Origin: Phaeoceros laevis
Lineage: Eukaryota > Anthocerotophyta > Anthocerotopsida > Notothyladales
Assembly (NCBI GenBank): GCA_049999765.1
Contig: JBNGIQ010008998.1
Coordinates: 23,141-87,140, forward strand
Length of the DNA stretch: 64,000 nucleotides
Direction of reading: 5' to 3'
Under the pieces are notes generated by a model. It saw only the letters and a program-made list of their open reading frames with translations, made no database searches and was not told the origin of the DNA. Positions 44,521-55,946 of the stretch are shown here, piece by piece. Position 1 is the first letter of the stretch. Each line of letters begins with the position of its first letter. The position numbers and the translations under genes are program-made.

Positions 44521-46468
44521 CTAGGGAAGGAGGCGAATAACGTTGTAGAAGACGGGCAGGAAGACGTCGAAGGGGCCCGGCAGGCAGTAATGCAGACAGT
44601 CGGTGCCTCCCACATGGCCGTCGGGCCGCTTGTTGAGGATGGCCGCCATGTCCACAAACGTATGCTGAAACCTCTCAATGATGTCCTGCGCCAGCGAGTT
44701 CTGCTCCGCAAAATGGGCCCAGTTGAAGGGCATGGTCTCGGGCGGCACCGGCGCTGTCAGAGGCGCATCATGCAAGCTGCAATTCGGGTGCCCTGCATTC
44801 ATCACATTTCAAAATGTTCCATTCAATTCTTGAAGAATACGGGTCCCCGTCACTCGAGAGTCTGGAGCCCCTGGAGCCACCGTACGTACAGGTGTACAGA
44901 CCTGTGCGAGCTTGCAATTGCATGAAAGGGGAATTCGTTTTGAACAATGCTTACGTACCGTGTGGAGTGCTGCGGTAGAAGACGACGGTGTCGGGGTATC
45001 TGGCTTGGATGAGGTGAAGCGTGTTGATGAGGTGCTCGGTGTAGTGGCGGTTGGTCTCGTAGTGCGCTCCTCTGTTGAGGATGACGGCGGAAATGTTCCA
45101 CTCCTCCAGGTAGGAAATCCACGGAAACTCTTGGAAGCCCGAGGACTCGCGCATACACGACTCCCACTTGTGCGTCAGCGACAGGCGGTCGTTGCGCACG
45201 AAGCCGATGTGAAACGCCCCGTCCTCCCCCAACACATCTCCGCACACTTTGAAGCGGAGGTGGAAGGCCTTCCAGTTCACCAGAGGCAGGCGCACCGGTA
45301 TGCTGCTCGTGTTTGTCACCACATGGTTGAGCAGCACGTAGAACAGCTCCTGATTCAGAGAGTCTCCCACCAGCAGCAGGTTGCCCTTTGCTCCCATCAC
45401 CCTAATTAGGTAGGTAGTGGTGTTCAAAGAAGCACACTTGTAAGTTTTTGTAAGGTATGAATGTTCAAGGTTACCACAGCAGTTCCGAATTTAACATGCA
45501 TCCATATTCAATTTGGTGAGCAAGCCTTGTTGAAATCCTGCCCAGGAAGGCAGCTGGCTGTGACCAGTACTTGATTGAACTCGTAGTACCTGCAGAAGTC
45601 GTCCCGATCAAAAGGAAGCAGCGGGCAGCTGGCGTTGGTCTCCCATCGCCATTTCAGATCTGTCCGCACCTGCATTCATCACATTAGGTGCCACACTTTT
45701 ATATGAAACGAATCCAAGGCATAGAGGTCGCCTGTAGACAGGTCCCTCCTGAAACTTGGTTTTGCAAGCTTTCAAGAGCTAGCTTGTAAAGAAAACTTGT
45801 ATGATGCATGCATTAGGGGCTAGCTAGGTGGAGCAAATGAACATTACATTCCAGCTGCCGCCGTTGGTGGCAGCCTCGTTGGCTTCCTCGCCGACAACGC
45901 CACCGGGAGTGGAGTTGAGCCACCTCTGGTCGCAGGAGCCCATGTGAGGATCGCCAAAGGTGTTTAGCGGGATCCGTCTGGGAGTGTCGTCGTATACCCA
46001 TCTGCCTGACTCGCTATGTACAACCAACATTTATACCAACACAACCAACATTTGTAAGCTCAAGCTAAGATTCAAATCTTGGTGCCCCCTGGGCAGCACA
46101 AATTTAATCTGGAAACGAAAAACCAGCTGCCATCTGGAAGATTTCCGGAGCATTGAATGAAACAAGGTGAACTCCCGGTACCAGGATATGCTGGACAAGT
46201 TTCTAGAGTACCTGAAGCATTTCACCTGCTGCTTGTACTCCGCAGCTGCCCGGCCCCGAAGCTGGGTAGCCTTCACCTGCTGCGCACCGCTAGCACTGCT
46301 GAAAAGTGGGCTCACAAAATCCAAACTGTCTCCAAGGCGGAAGACGATGACGCCCAGGTTGAGCACCTCGATCAGCAGAATGAGCAGCACGCCCGTGATG
46401 ACGAAGAAGCACGTGAGCCTCATTTCCCCGCACCCACTGCTCCCCGCTTTCCCCTTGGCCATCGCCAT
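44521..46468 (-). CDS. trichome birefringence-like (TBL/PMR5) PC-esterase, wall O-acetyltransferase
   Basis: Five exons (46212-46468, 45848-46013, 45590-45669, 44959-45401, 44521-44792) join in phase to 405 residues. After an N-terminal anchor (CFFVITGVLLILLIEVLNLG) comes the TBL domain start CFSESGRWVYDD, then the DUF231/PC-esterase core: GNLLLVGDSLNQELFY with the GDS serine, LKWRWETNASCPLLP, TPHGHPNC, and DCLHYCLPGPFD holding the Asp-His pair of the triad. TBL proteins O-acetylate xylan, mannan, pectin or xyloglucan in the Golgi. The sequence is somewhat shorter than many angiosperm TBLs and its exact substrate is open. The first ATG was taken; a second lies two codons later. Confidence 0.88.
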
Positions 46469-48404
46469 TAATATTGATCAATTGCGACAGGAGATCTCGA
46501 TCTTGCAAGCCGCTGCCGCTCTACCGCTACTGCTACTGCTACTGCTGCGCATGGTTCTCCTTCAGACTGCAGCTGGGTAGCTTTAGGCTAGCTACGCCTC
46601 CACTGAAGCATCACGGATTGCAGCTGCCAGGGCTCCGCATGGATCCCCGGCCCAGCAGGCACCCGTATTCCACATTTCCCCCCACGCACCACCGCCATCT
46701 GCACAGCAGCCATGGTGTCCAGCCGGCAGCCCCAGCTAGCAGGGATGATCAGTCCAGCATTTGTTGCAGGCCAGCCGCCATTCCCGCTCACTCTTTGCCA
46801 TCTTCCCACGATCGACGATCAATGAAGAAGGGCCTCGAGCACCCAACTCGGGTTTCCCTCTCATGTCCTACGAGTCCCCACCGCATCTCCAGCCAGCTAC
46901 CATGATCATCATTTCTAATAATAATAACCGGCTCGGAGAGATTGGCGCGGGCTGGCAGCCCACCAACAGAATCGTCGGCAGAGAGTGATGAGGGGGACGT
47001 GGGCAAACTGCCGTGACGACGTGCAGACTAGAGGCGGCGGTTTCGGAGGCCACTCCGAACGTTGACGAGGGTCAAAGCGGTGGCAAACACTCAGGGGTCA
47101 GAGTACGGTGGCCAGGGTGCCTTGGGCTTGCGGTTTCATCAGATTACATGTTTTACAACAAAGTTGTCTCCCCTTGGGGTTTCAGATTACATGTTTTCCA
47201 ACAGAGTTGTCTTCAGTGATCTTGCCCAACCAAACAACAGAACAAACCTTCTTCTTCTTCCACATATTTATTTGAAGCTAGTGCTGTCCACAGAGGTACA
47301 TGTCACTAGGTACTTAACGATTGCACCTGACAAACTACAACAGGCATTCCAGCATTTCGGCTTAAGCCTGGCTAAACAAATCTGTGACATAGCCATGTAA
47401 ATCACAACAGGCCTACTACGTGTGTCTATGCCACTGCCGAACACACACTTCAATGTACCGGATACATATACATGTATCGGGTACCTGTCCTCTCTGGGTG
47501 GTCATGGGACCTGGGGGACATTTTCTTGACTGCCTTGTGAAGAAAAGTTTTCAGTTTCCTCCACGCTTTGCTTCTATGCTTCTTAGGCTCCGGTGCCCTA
47601 TTTATGTCGTGTCCTATTAGAGCTGGACCAGGATCTTGCCTTGCACCGTGGGTCATCTAATCAGTCAGACATGTATGAGCAGTTCAGAACTGGTGCTAGT
47701 ACTGATCGATGACACAGATGCACGACAGATGCATATGCAAGTTTCAAGAATTTATACATGTACGCATCATACCTGGGCTTCAAAACTGCGTTCAAAATAG
47801 TCAGTATCGCGCTCCCCATGCATCTGGAGATGCCACCAAATGGAGCACTTGTCAATAATACAAACTTGTCGTCAGCACCATAGGCCTTCCCCTTTCTTTG
47901 AGGAGTCAACAACTGGCCCTACCTTTCTCTTGCGACCCTCAGAACGATATCAAGATAATGAAAAATCGAGAGCTTAACAAGAGCTTTGGAACACACCTTG
48001 TTCCCTTGATCAGAAGACCTGCCAACCAATCGTGTGCCACAGGAAAACCGCAAGCATCGCAGAGGAGAACATCCAGGATGAGTAACTGGCTGAGTTCAAA
48101 ATCAGGCGGGAGAGCTATATATATGCCGGTCAAAACCATACAGAGCACTTACCCAATATCGTTGTTCTCTTGACATCTTCTGGAGGACCTGATAAGCACT
48201 GATTGTGATGCGTCAAGAGGCTCAGATGACACTTGTTAGGTCCCTCATTCCTACAGCTGGTCGCCCTGGCACAGTGGGCAATAACTCTGCCAACCTGTTG
48301 CCAGAATATATGCAGCTAGCTCTCGCTTCTTCCAGGAGTAGACAACTGCTGCTTCAGCAGAGATGGATGGATGGGTGGCTGCTCAATACACATCATGACA
48401 TATG

Positions 48405-51400
48405 TCATCTATGATCCCCACACGAGCGAGCCCCATCCACAAATCGGTGCACACGATGTGCATCCCGCACTATTATCTTTCGATCCTCAAGCCTTGACAT
48501 GATCTTTGTGCCACTGTGGCAGTCGTTACACATACGAAGGTTCTTGGTGACCAGCAAACTCGAGCCACCTGGGGTGTTGAGCAGACCATAGGCCAAGGCC
48601 AGTTTCTCAGCATGCCCACACAACGCATTTTCCTTATCCACCTCAGGCACAACCTTCAGCACCAACTCCGTTTTTGAGGCACGTGACCTCCCTCCTTCAA
48701 CCTCGAGTTCACACTCCCCAGCTTCACACTCCCCAGCTTCGATGAGACATGAGACCTCTCTTCTCCCACACTGAATTCGTGCACCTTGCTCTTCACTTCG
48801 ATGCATGCCTTTGCTGGCTTCTTCATAGCACCTGCACACTTCCTCAAGCTCACTACCTTGTCTACGTCACTCCACCTGCCTGCATTTCCATACAGATTGG
48901 CCAAGAGCACATACAAGCTTGCAATCTCAGGGTCCAAAGTGACAAGACTATCGAAACATCGACTTCCGCGTTCCAAGTCACCCAGACTTTTGCAGGCACT
49001 CAGCAAAGATGTCCAGCCCACAGCAGCACTTGCGGCTGGCATAGCTCCTAGCCAGAGTTTCTGCCTCATCTAGATAGCCTGATCGTGCAAGAAGATCAAC
49101 CATGCAGGCATAGTGATGACCAGTAGGTGCAATGCCGTAGTCTTCCTGCATAATGCTAAAATACCTCTTGCCCTTGTTCACCATGCCTGCATGACTACAT
49201 GCCACAAGAAGAGACACAAAAGTGGCATCATCGGGCTTCACACCTTGCTGACGCATATTATCAAAACACTGGATCGCCTTGCAACCATCACCATGATCAG
49301 CGTAACCATGAAGCAGGGCATTCCATGTCACCACATCTCTTTTAGGCAACCTATCAACGACAAGCTGAGCATCCTCCAGACTCCCACATTTTCCATACAT
49401 GTCCACCAGAGAGTTGGCAACAATCACATTAGCTTCCAACCCTCTTTCCTGGATTTTTGCATGACGATTTTTGCCTTCAAATAGTGCTCCAACACTGGCA
49501 CACGCTTTCAGAAGGCCGACAAAAGTGTGATCAGCAGGTGCAACACCCTCATCTTGCATGGCTGCGTATAGAACCAAGGCTTCTTGACCAAGCCCATGCT
49601 GAGCGTATCCTGTAATCATTGAAATTCCACGTCACTAGTCCACGTCACCACGTCTTTTGTGGGCAAGCTGTCAAACACTGCACGAGCTTCGTCCAGGCTC
49701 CCGCATTTTGCATACATGTCCACCAGGCAATTGCCAACAGCAACATCAGCTTCTAGACTTTTCAGCTGAAGCTGTGCATGAAGCTGCTTCCCCTGAGGCA
49801 GAGGTCCCATGCTAGTACATGCCTTCAGGAGGCACATGAACGTGACCTTGTTGGCTGGAATCCTACTCTGCAGTTGCATACTCTCGTAAACAGCAAGAGC
49901 TTCTTGACCAAGCCTTTGCTGAGCATATCCAGCAATCATAAATTCCATGTCACCATATCTTTGTGGGTAACCTGTCAAAAAGTCTGCGAGCATCTTCCAC
50001 GCTCCCGCATTTTGCATACACGTTGCACAGGCTGTTGCCAACCGCTCCATTAGCTTCAAGCCCTCTTTCCTGAATCTGTGCATGCAGCTGCTTCCCCTGA
50101 CGCAGAGCCCCGACACTGCCACATGCTTGAAGCAGGCACACAAATGTAACTGCAATGGCTGGAACGGCACCCTCCCCCTGCATACTGTCATAGAGAGCAA
50201 GGGCTTCTCAAAAGAGACCGTGCGCAGCTTACCCTGCAATCATCGCATTCCATGCAACCACATCCCTAGTAGTTGGCACTGCATCAAAGATGTTGCGAGC
50301 ATCCTCCAAGCTTCCACACTTGGCATACATGTTCACCAGGCTGTTGCCAATGAATACATCAGCATCTAGGCCCTTGTCCCGACTCTGTGCATGAAGCTCC
50401 TTCCCTTGCTGCAAAGCTCCCACGCTGGCACATGCTTGGAGCAGGGAAACAAACGTGACACGGTTGGGGACTATGGTGCCCTCGTGCTGCATCCTGCCAT
50501 AGAAACTGAGCCCACCCAGCCCCTGCTGCGCATACCCGGCCATCATCGTGGTCCATGTCACCACATCTTCTGTGCTCAATTTGTCGAAAACTCGACGAGC
50601 TTCCTGCAGACTCCCACATTTTGAGTACATGTCCACCAGGCAGTTGCCAAGAATGGTACCAGGCTGAGCAGGGACATCCAGCAAAATATGAGCGTGGACC
50701 TCCTTGCCTGCATCCAAGTCCCCAGCACTGCCACAGGCTTTCAGAACTGCCACGTATGCGTGGGTGTCTTGCTTCATTCTCGAGCGTCGCATCTGTCGAT
50801 AGAGGTTGATAGCCTCTTCAGGCTGCCCTTGTCGAGCATGTGCAAAAATGATGGAAGCCCAAACATAAGCATTCGGGTCAGCCACCTGGGTAAAAACCTG
50901 CATTGCTTCCTCCAGTCTCCCGTGGGAGGCATGCATGCCAGTAATGTTGTCAGCAACAAATGCCTTTGACGCCAACCCTCCTTTGAGAGCAATAGCATGA
51001 ACTCGCCTTCCCAAAACCAGATTTTTTCTGCAGTGCACCTCTTCAGGACTCGGTAAAAGACAGACTGTTTGACATGTGATTCCCCCTGCACCAGGAGTTC
51101 CAACTGTGGAACAACATCCCTGGGCTCTCCCCGCTCAGAAAATTGAGTTTTAGACGAAACAAAAGTGGCATCACTTGATTCTGCAGACGGAGGTAGAAGT
51201 AGGGGCCCCTTCATTTCAGCGTCGCACACGGCTAGCTGCAAATGCACCCAAGCAGGTTTATAGAAACTGTTGATCCATAGTGCCTGCCTGGACGTCTTGT
51301 GCCTGAAGTCAGGGTGGCGGGCGGATTTCTTGCCCGGCCAGGTTGTGCGGGATCGGAAAACAAGTCCCGCCACAGCAGCTCCTGCCGCTCTTTCTGCGTG

Positions 51401-51651
51401 TCACCTCGGGTGGCAAGGTAATTCTCCACCTCGCAGTGCCCTAGACCGGCGCCTGCCTCAGCCAGTGCCCAATTGCCCAGCACGTGTATGCCATTATTCA
51501 TGAATGGCCGTTCCTCAGCTAACACGACATTCAGCTTCCTGCCAGTGTGACAAGGCGCGGCAACATTTGCCAACGAAACTTGTTGCTGCTCCAGAACCAC
51601 ATTTCCGGAGCTGAGAAGCCCCCGATTTGGTGGCGGGAGAGGCAGCGCCAT
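48405..51651 (-). pseudogene. DYW-type PPR pseudogene with N-terminal PDF motif
   Basis: From ATG 51651 the locus reads as an editing factor: a PDF-type segment (LLWRDLFSDPAQ, then ARHPDFRHKTSRQALW), a long PPR array with LLQACASVGALQQGKELHA units, E motifs (HYACMVDLLARSGY), and a DYW domain with HAEKLALAYGLLNTP and RMCNDCHSGTK. The frame is broken repeatedly: near 51335 (bases lost inside the PDF motif), 51040, two stops at about 50200-50229, near 49960, 49620, 49030 and 48740. The end reads CGDHR instead of CGDYW, although the deaminase zinc ligands (HAE, CNDC) remain. It is unlike the other PPR genes here in that its L motifs lack the charged insertion. It is clearly nonfunctional unless the assembly is very poor. 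Spacer 46469-48404 shows no gene. Confidence 0.88.
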
Positions 51652-52326
51652 GTCAGGTACCTCCTTTCGTCATAGCCCTCCACCAGCAGGAGGTAGTGGT
51701 AGCCATGCATGCAGCCTGATGGCGATGATAGGAGCTAGCCCCTTGGATTCCCGATCCTCTCTTCTACTTGTAACCTTCAAGAGACTCTCAGTTCAGCGGC
51801 CGGGGACTTGGTATTTGCCTCATCAACTGTCGGGTTAACCTAATTATTACACTTGTAACAACTCATCACGTACAGCACTGTACATGCGGAGGAGGACTGT
51901 TTTGACTTGGCATCTTCACGTGTTGGTGGAGGCCATTACGTCGCCGCTGTGTCCGGAGGCTATTTAATAAGAGTGTCAGACCGGGCGTCGCTGTGAGAGG
52001 CGGGCGGAAGACACGGGCCGCAGTTCCTGTCTGGACTCCCACGGTTTGCTTGTGTCACCCGGCATTGCGCAGGACATGAGGAACGTTGGGCTCTCCCGCT
52101 GCAACCGGGCACCAGCAGCAGAGCAGGGATGATGGATTCATGAGGCGGCAAAATTTGCTTCCGAGGGGCGGGCGATGATGCGTCCACCAGGAATGCTTCA
52201 GAGGAAGAAGACGGCTTCCCTTGAGGAGGGCTTTCCAGAGCGCTCGCGGATGATGCACAGCAGCGCGCTGAGGTAGCAGGCAGAAACCTTGGCGGAGGGA
52301 AGGTTGGGGAATTCCTGAAGGCATCC

Positions 52327-53931
52327 ATGACGCAGTCCCGGCAGCGCAAGGGCGGCGTGGCAGCCCTGTCCAGCGCGTGCGCGCTGCTATCCCTCACCGT
52401 GGCCTGCCTGGTGCTGACAGCGGCCAACCTGAACCTGCGGTCCAGCTATGCGCGCGCGGTGGACAATCTGAGCAGGTCGCAGGCGGCTGTGCAGGACTTG
52501 GCGCTGGGCTTCATCCCGGCCAGGAGGACCCTGGTCGTTCCCCCTGAAGCCGAAGCTGCAGCAGCAGGTGTGGAGCGGTACGGGCAGGGGCGGTACCAGG
52601 AGCGGGGACAGGCCGCCTTCATGTTTGTGCAATTCAACGCGCTGCAAATCTCTCCCACCACGTTCGCGGTGCTGGGGCTGACTCCCGGAGTGATGCAGAA
52701 CGTGAGCAGGAGCGCGGTGGACGGGTGCGAGTGGCAGTACCCGGGAAGCCTTCTTCTAAGGGGGAACGCGAGCCAAGGCTCGCTGCTGCGGGCCAAGGTG
52801 AACCGGTGGAGGCAGGTGTGGTTCGGGGAGACCTACAGGCTCACCTACTCCCCTCTGCTGGTGCACTGCCGGTTCCCGGAGGCCGTGAACAGGGACTGGG
52901 GGGGCAAGCTCTTCCTCAACGTCTCCACCTTCTCCCCGCTGGAAGGAGACCACATCCGCGTGGAGGCCCTGGACGCGCCCCCGGGGGCGCTCCCGCCCTC
53001 CTTCCGGCCTCCCTTCCGCTTCCAGTACGCCTTCTGCAGCCCCCCGGTGCACGGGAACGTGAGCGCCGGGGTGGTGCGGCAGTGGCTGGCCTACCATTTC
53101 GCGCTCTTCCAAGGGAAGGCGCACTTCTTCATGTACGACGCGGGCGGGGTGAGCCCGCAGCTCCTCAGGGTGTTCCGGTCCTACGAGAGGGAGGGGGCGC
53201 TGAGCGTGGTGGACGTGAGGCGGAGCGGGAGGTACGAGGCGTGGTACCACCACCAGGTGCTGGCCATCAACGACTGCCTGTACCGGGCGCGGAGCCTGGC
53301 GCGCTGGGCGCTGCACTTCGACTTGGACGAGTACCTGCTGCCCAATCCGCCGCACACTCTGGGCAGCATTCTGGAGGAGCATTCGGGCGTGCCGTGGATC
53401 ACCTTCGGCTCCATGCCGCACAACACCAAGCTGTGCGCCAGACAGGAGGGTGCGGAGGAGGAGGAGCAGTGGGAGATCGAGAAGGCGGCGTTGAGGCGGT
53501 GGAGGCCCGAGTGCTGGCACCCCAGGGACGGCGAGTTCGTGTGCCTGGGCGCGCACGGCAGGCGCAAGTACGCGGCGGATCCCAGGAAGGTGATGAACGG
53601 GGGCATCCACAGGGTGCTGGCGCCGGAGGAGGGAGGGGTGCACCTCAGTCACAGGGTGGCGGCGTTCCACCACTACCGGGGCACCCTCAGCAGCGACAAC
53701 GAGATGTGCTCCCGGGGGCGCTTCCGCGTCTCCACCATGAGGGCGTGGGTGGCCGCCATGGAGGAGTCGCGGCAGGGGGCGTTGGTGCCCATGCCGGGGG
53801 TGGAGGAGGAACCGTGGAGGACGGAGCTGCCGGAGGTCCTGGACGAGGCGATGCTGGAGCAGGCCCGCGTTGCCAAAGCGTTTGCCAAGCACCACCTGCA
53901 ATTGCAATTGCAATTGCAAGCAAGCTCTTGA
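52327..53931 (+). CDS. GT92 glycosyltransferase, galactan synthase (GALS)-like
   Basis: A single GC-rich exon of 534 residues starts at ATG 52327. A type II anchor (about residues 15-35) precedes a lumenal stem and a DUF23/GT92 domain. Seen in order: CSPPVHGNVSAGVVRQWLAY, HFFMYDAGGVSPQLL, the conserved YHHQVLAINDCLYR, the metal-binding DLDEYLLP, and WITFGSMPHNTKLC. This block order and wording are those of plant GALS1-3, beta-1,4-galactan galactosyltransferases that extend pectic side chains in the Golgi. The C-terminus ends in a Gln/Leu repeat from a caattg repeat at 53899-53918. The high GC opens long shadow frames on both strands, which are not genes. Spacer 51652-52326 shows nothing else. 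Confidence 0.9.
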   Translation: MTQSRQRKGGVAALSSACALLSLTVACLVLTAANLNLRSSYARAVDNLSRSQAAVQDLALGFIPARRTLVVPPEAEAAAAGVERYGQGRYQERGQAAFMFVQFNALQISPTTFAVLGLTPGVMQNVSRSAVDGCEWQYPGSLLLRGNASQGSLLRAKVNRWRQVWFGETYRLTYSPLLVHCRFPEAVNRDWGGKLFLNVSTFSPLEGDHIRVEALDAPPGALPPSFRPPFRFQYAFCSPPVHGNVSAGVVRQWLAYHFALFQGKAHFFMYDAGGVSPQLLRVFRSYEREGALSVVDVRRSGRYEAWYHHQVLAINDCLYRARSLARWALHFDLDEYLLPNPPHTLGSILEEHSGVPWITFGSMPHNTKLCARQEGAEEEEQWEIEKAALRRWRPECWHPRDGEFVCLGAHGRRKYAADPRKVMNGGIHRVLAPEEGGVHLSHRVAAFHHYRGTLSSDNEMCSRGRFRVSTMRAWVAAMEESRQGALVPMPGVEEEPWRTELPEVLDEAMLEQARVAKAFAKHHLQLQLQLQASS

Positions 53932-54473
53932 AAGGGATGATGAATGATCAATGTCCTGTGACGACTGACAGTTAACCCTGTGCAGGGCAGGCAGACTTGA
54001 TGACAGAGATGACAGAGATGACAGAGTAGTAGTTTAAATTAGTGGAGTAGTAGATTAAGCTCCTTGCTTGTAAATACTTTAGCAGCGAAGCGAGCGGTCC
54101 AATTGTATGGAACGGAGCGGTCATTACTGGTAAGGATAAAATGCGGGGGCCTGGCACCTGGCATGCATGCACACTTGGCACTCTCAGCCTCCTCCCCGGC
54201 CTCGGACTGCCTAATGGAGGTCTGCCAGTGGCCAGCCTGCCTTTGGTGCCGCGGATGAGGGGCTGTCATAAGCCGGCCGCTTGGGCATCTTTGTAGCAAG
54301 CAGCAGCCTACGGTTCACCCTAGCTCTGCCAGTGCTGCATGCATATGCGGGTATCGGCTCCGTACTTGTAAATTTCTTACAGACCTGTAGGCTGAGCAGA
54401 GAAGAGCTCTGTAGGTGAGCCTTGTTTCTTGCTCTCAGGGAGGGCCTCCGGGGTGGACTTTCAGGAGTGGACT

Positions 54474-55379
54474 ATGGCAAGTTCGGGACAGTACCCGCGG
54501 GATTCTTCCAAACCGTCTCTCAATGGAGGCAATCCTCCTTCGAATTCGTTCAAGGTGGCAGGTGTGGAGGTGAGCGAGGAGCTTGCCCGTGCCTTGGCTG
54601 ACAGGAGCACTGACCCCAATGCCCGCGACAGCAGATCTCCGGTGCCAGGGGAGATCAATAGCCTCCGTGTATGTTATGCCCTCCCTTCCCCCTTCCGCTA
54701 TCCAGCTAGCTTGCTTCAATCTATTTTGAAGAGCATCTCCAGGGGCGGCCAAGTTTGAAATCCTAACTATCTTGAGGTTCTTTTTTGTTTGTAAAATTTT
54801 CAGAGGGAGCCTGTTGATGATGAGAAAATCAGGGAGCTGACTGCCAAGTACACAGGCAGGACGGAGCTAGGTACAGGGAGGCCCGGGTACCAGCAGAAGG
54901 CGGGGGAGGCCAAGGGCGGAGCTGATGGGGCCGGGGAGTACCTGCTCAACAAGGCAGGCCAGGGGAAGGACAAGCTGGCGGAGGCCGGGGAGAATGTGGC
55001 CGGGAAGGCAGGGCAGGCCAAGGACGCTGTGGCACGCAAGGCTGGGGAGGTGAAGAGCGGAGTGGCAAACAAGGCCGGGGAGGTTACAGGGCGAGCGGAG
55101 AGGGCAGTGGAGAGGGCCGGCGAGGAGTTCAACAGAGGAGCAAACAAGGGCAGGAGACAGCAGCAAGATGGGTATGGGAGGACGGACCGTGACAAGTTCA
55201 AGGACAACTTCAGGCCACACGATGAAGATGAAGAGGAGGAAAAAGAAGGGAAGAGTGTTTTCAAGAGGCCGTTGCTGATGACGGGCATCATCTTGGGAGT
55301 GTCAGCCATCGTGGGAGTCCTCTTGACAGGTCGCAACGGCAAACGTCCTCAGGCTACAGTGCGTGAAGGCTCCTCTTGA
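54474..55379 (+). CDS. LEA-like tail-anchored stress protein
   Basis: Exons 54474-54668 and 54804-55379 (cgt/gtatgt, tttcag/aggg) give 256 residues. The first exon is Ser/Asn/Pro-rich with FKVAGVEVSEELARAL. The second holds repeated amphipathic units of the type AGQAKDAVARKAGEVKSGV, resembling 11-residue LEA group 3/4 repeats, then a Glu/Asp-rich linker and a C-terminal membrane segment (LLMTGIILGVSAIVGVLL) followed by a basic tail. It is likely an unfolded desiccation-type protein that becomes helical on drying and is anchored to a membrane, possibly an organelle one. The family name is uncertain. Spacers 53932-54473 and 55380-55946 have no other recognisable gene. Confidence 0.75.
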
Positions 55380-55946
55380 GTTTCATGCGGGCCCATCAGT
55401 TTCAAGAGGACTAGAAATGTTTCTTCTTTCCAAGGTTCCTTTTGCCCCAGGTGTGCTAGCTCTCTTGGAAGATAAATTTACATGTGACAAAATTGTCAAG
55501 TGGGAGCTCACCTCATTCGGGTGGATTCCACTGGATTGTACACTACTACATGTTGTGAATACTTGCAAGCCGGCCCGGCCTTTTTTACAAGTGTCATGGA
55601 AAGTGTTTTCGTTTGTTGTGGACTTGTAAGTTGTTACAAGTGTCTCATATCAAATGGTAGGAGCACACTTCTAACGATTTCAACATGAGTAGTGTCTTAA
55701 AACAGACCCTCAAGTAAGCTTGTTGTAAGTGCCAAACAAATCCGAATGGTGGATCCAATGAAAGCTACAAGTCTAGAAACCACTTTTGTATTGTTACACG
55801 ACGACAAGTGGAGCAAAGCTGTGTAGATATCTACATGTGGCACGGCTGTGGCAAGCCTCCACTTTTTTTTTGTTTTCAAGGAGGACGACAAGTGGAGCAG
55901 CGTGTGCGACGGCTGGTAGCCGAGGTCCTTTTTTTGTAAGTTTGTG

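Noticed and set aside
46030-46220. Extension of the first TBL exon beyond 46212
   Set aside because: It reads into unrelated sequence; the ttcag/gtactc donor joins to the conserved RWVYDD block in phase.
52725-53975. Long overlapping frames (over 380 codons on both strands) across the GT92 gene
   Set aside because: They are Gly/Ala/Arg- or Pro/His-rich shadows caused by GC-rich codons; only the GT92 frame shows domain motifs.
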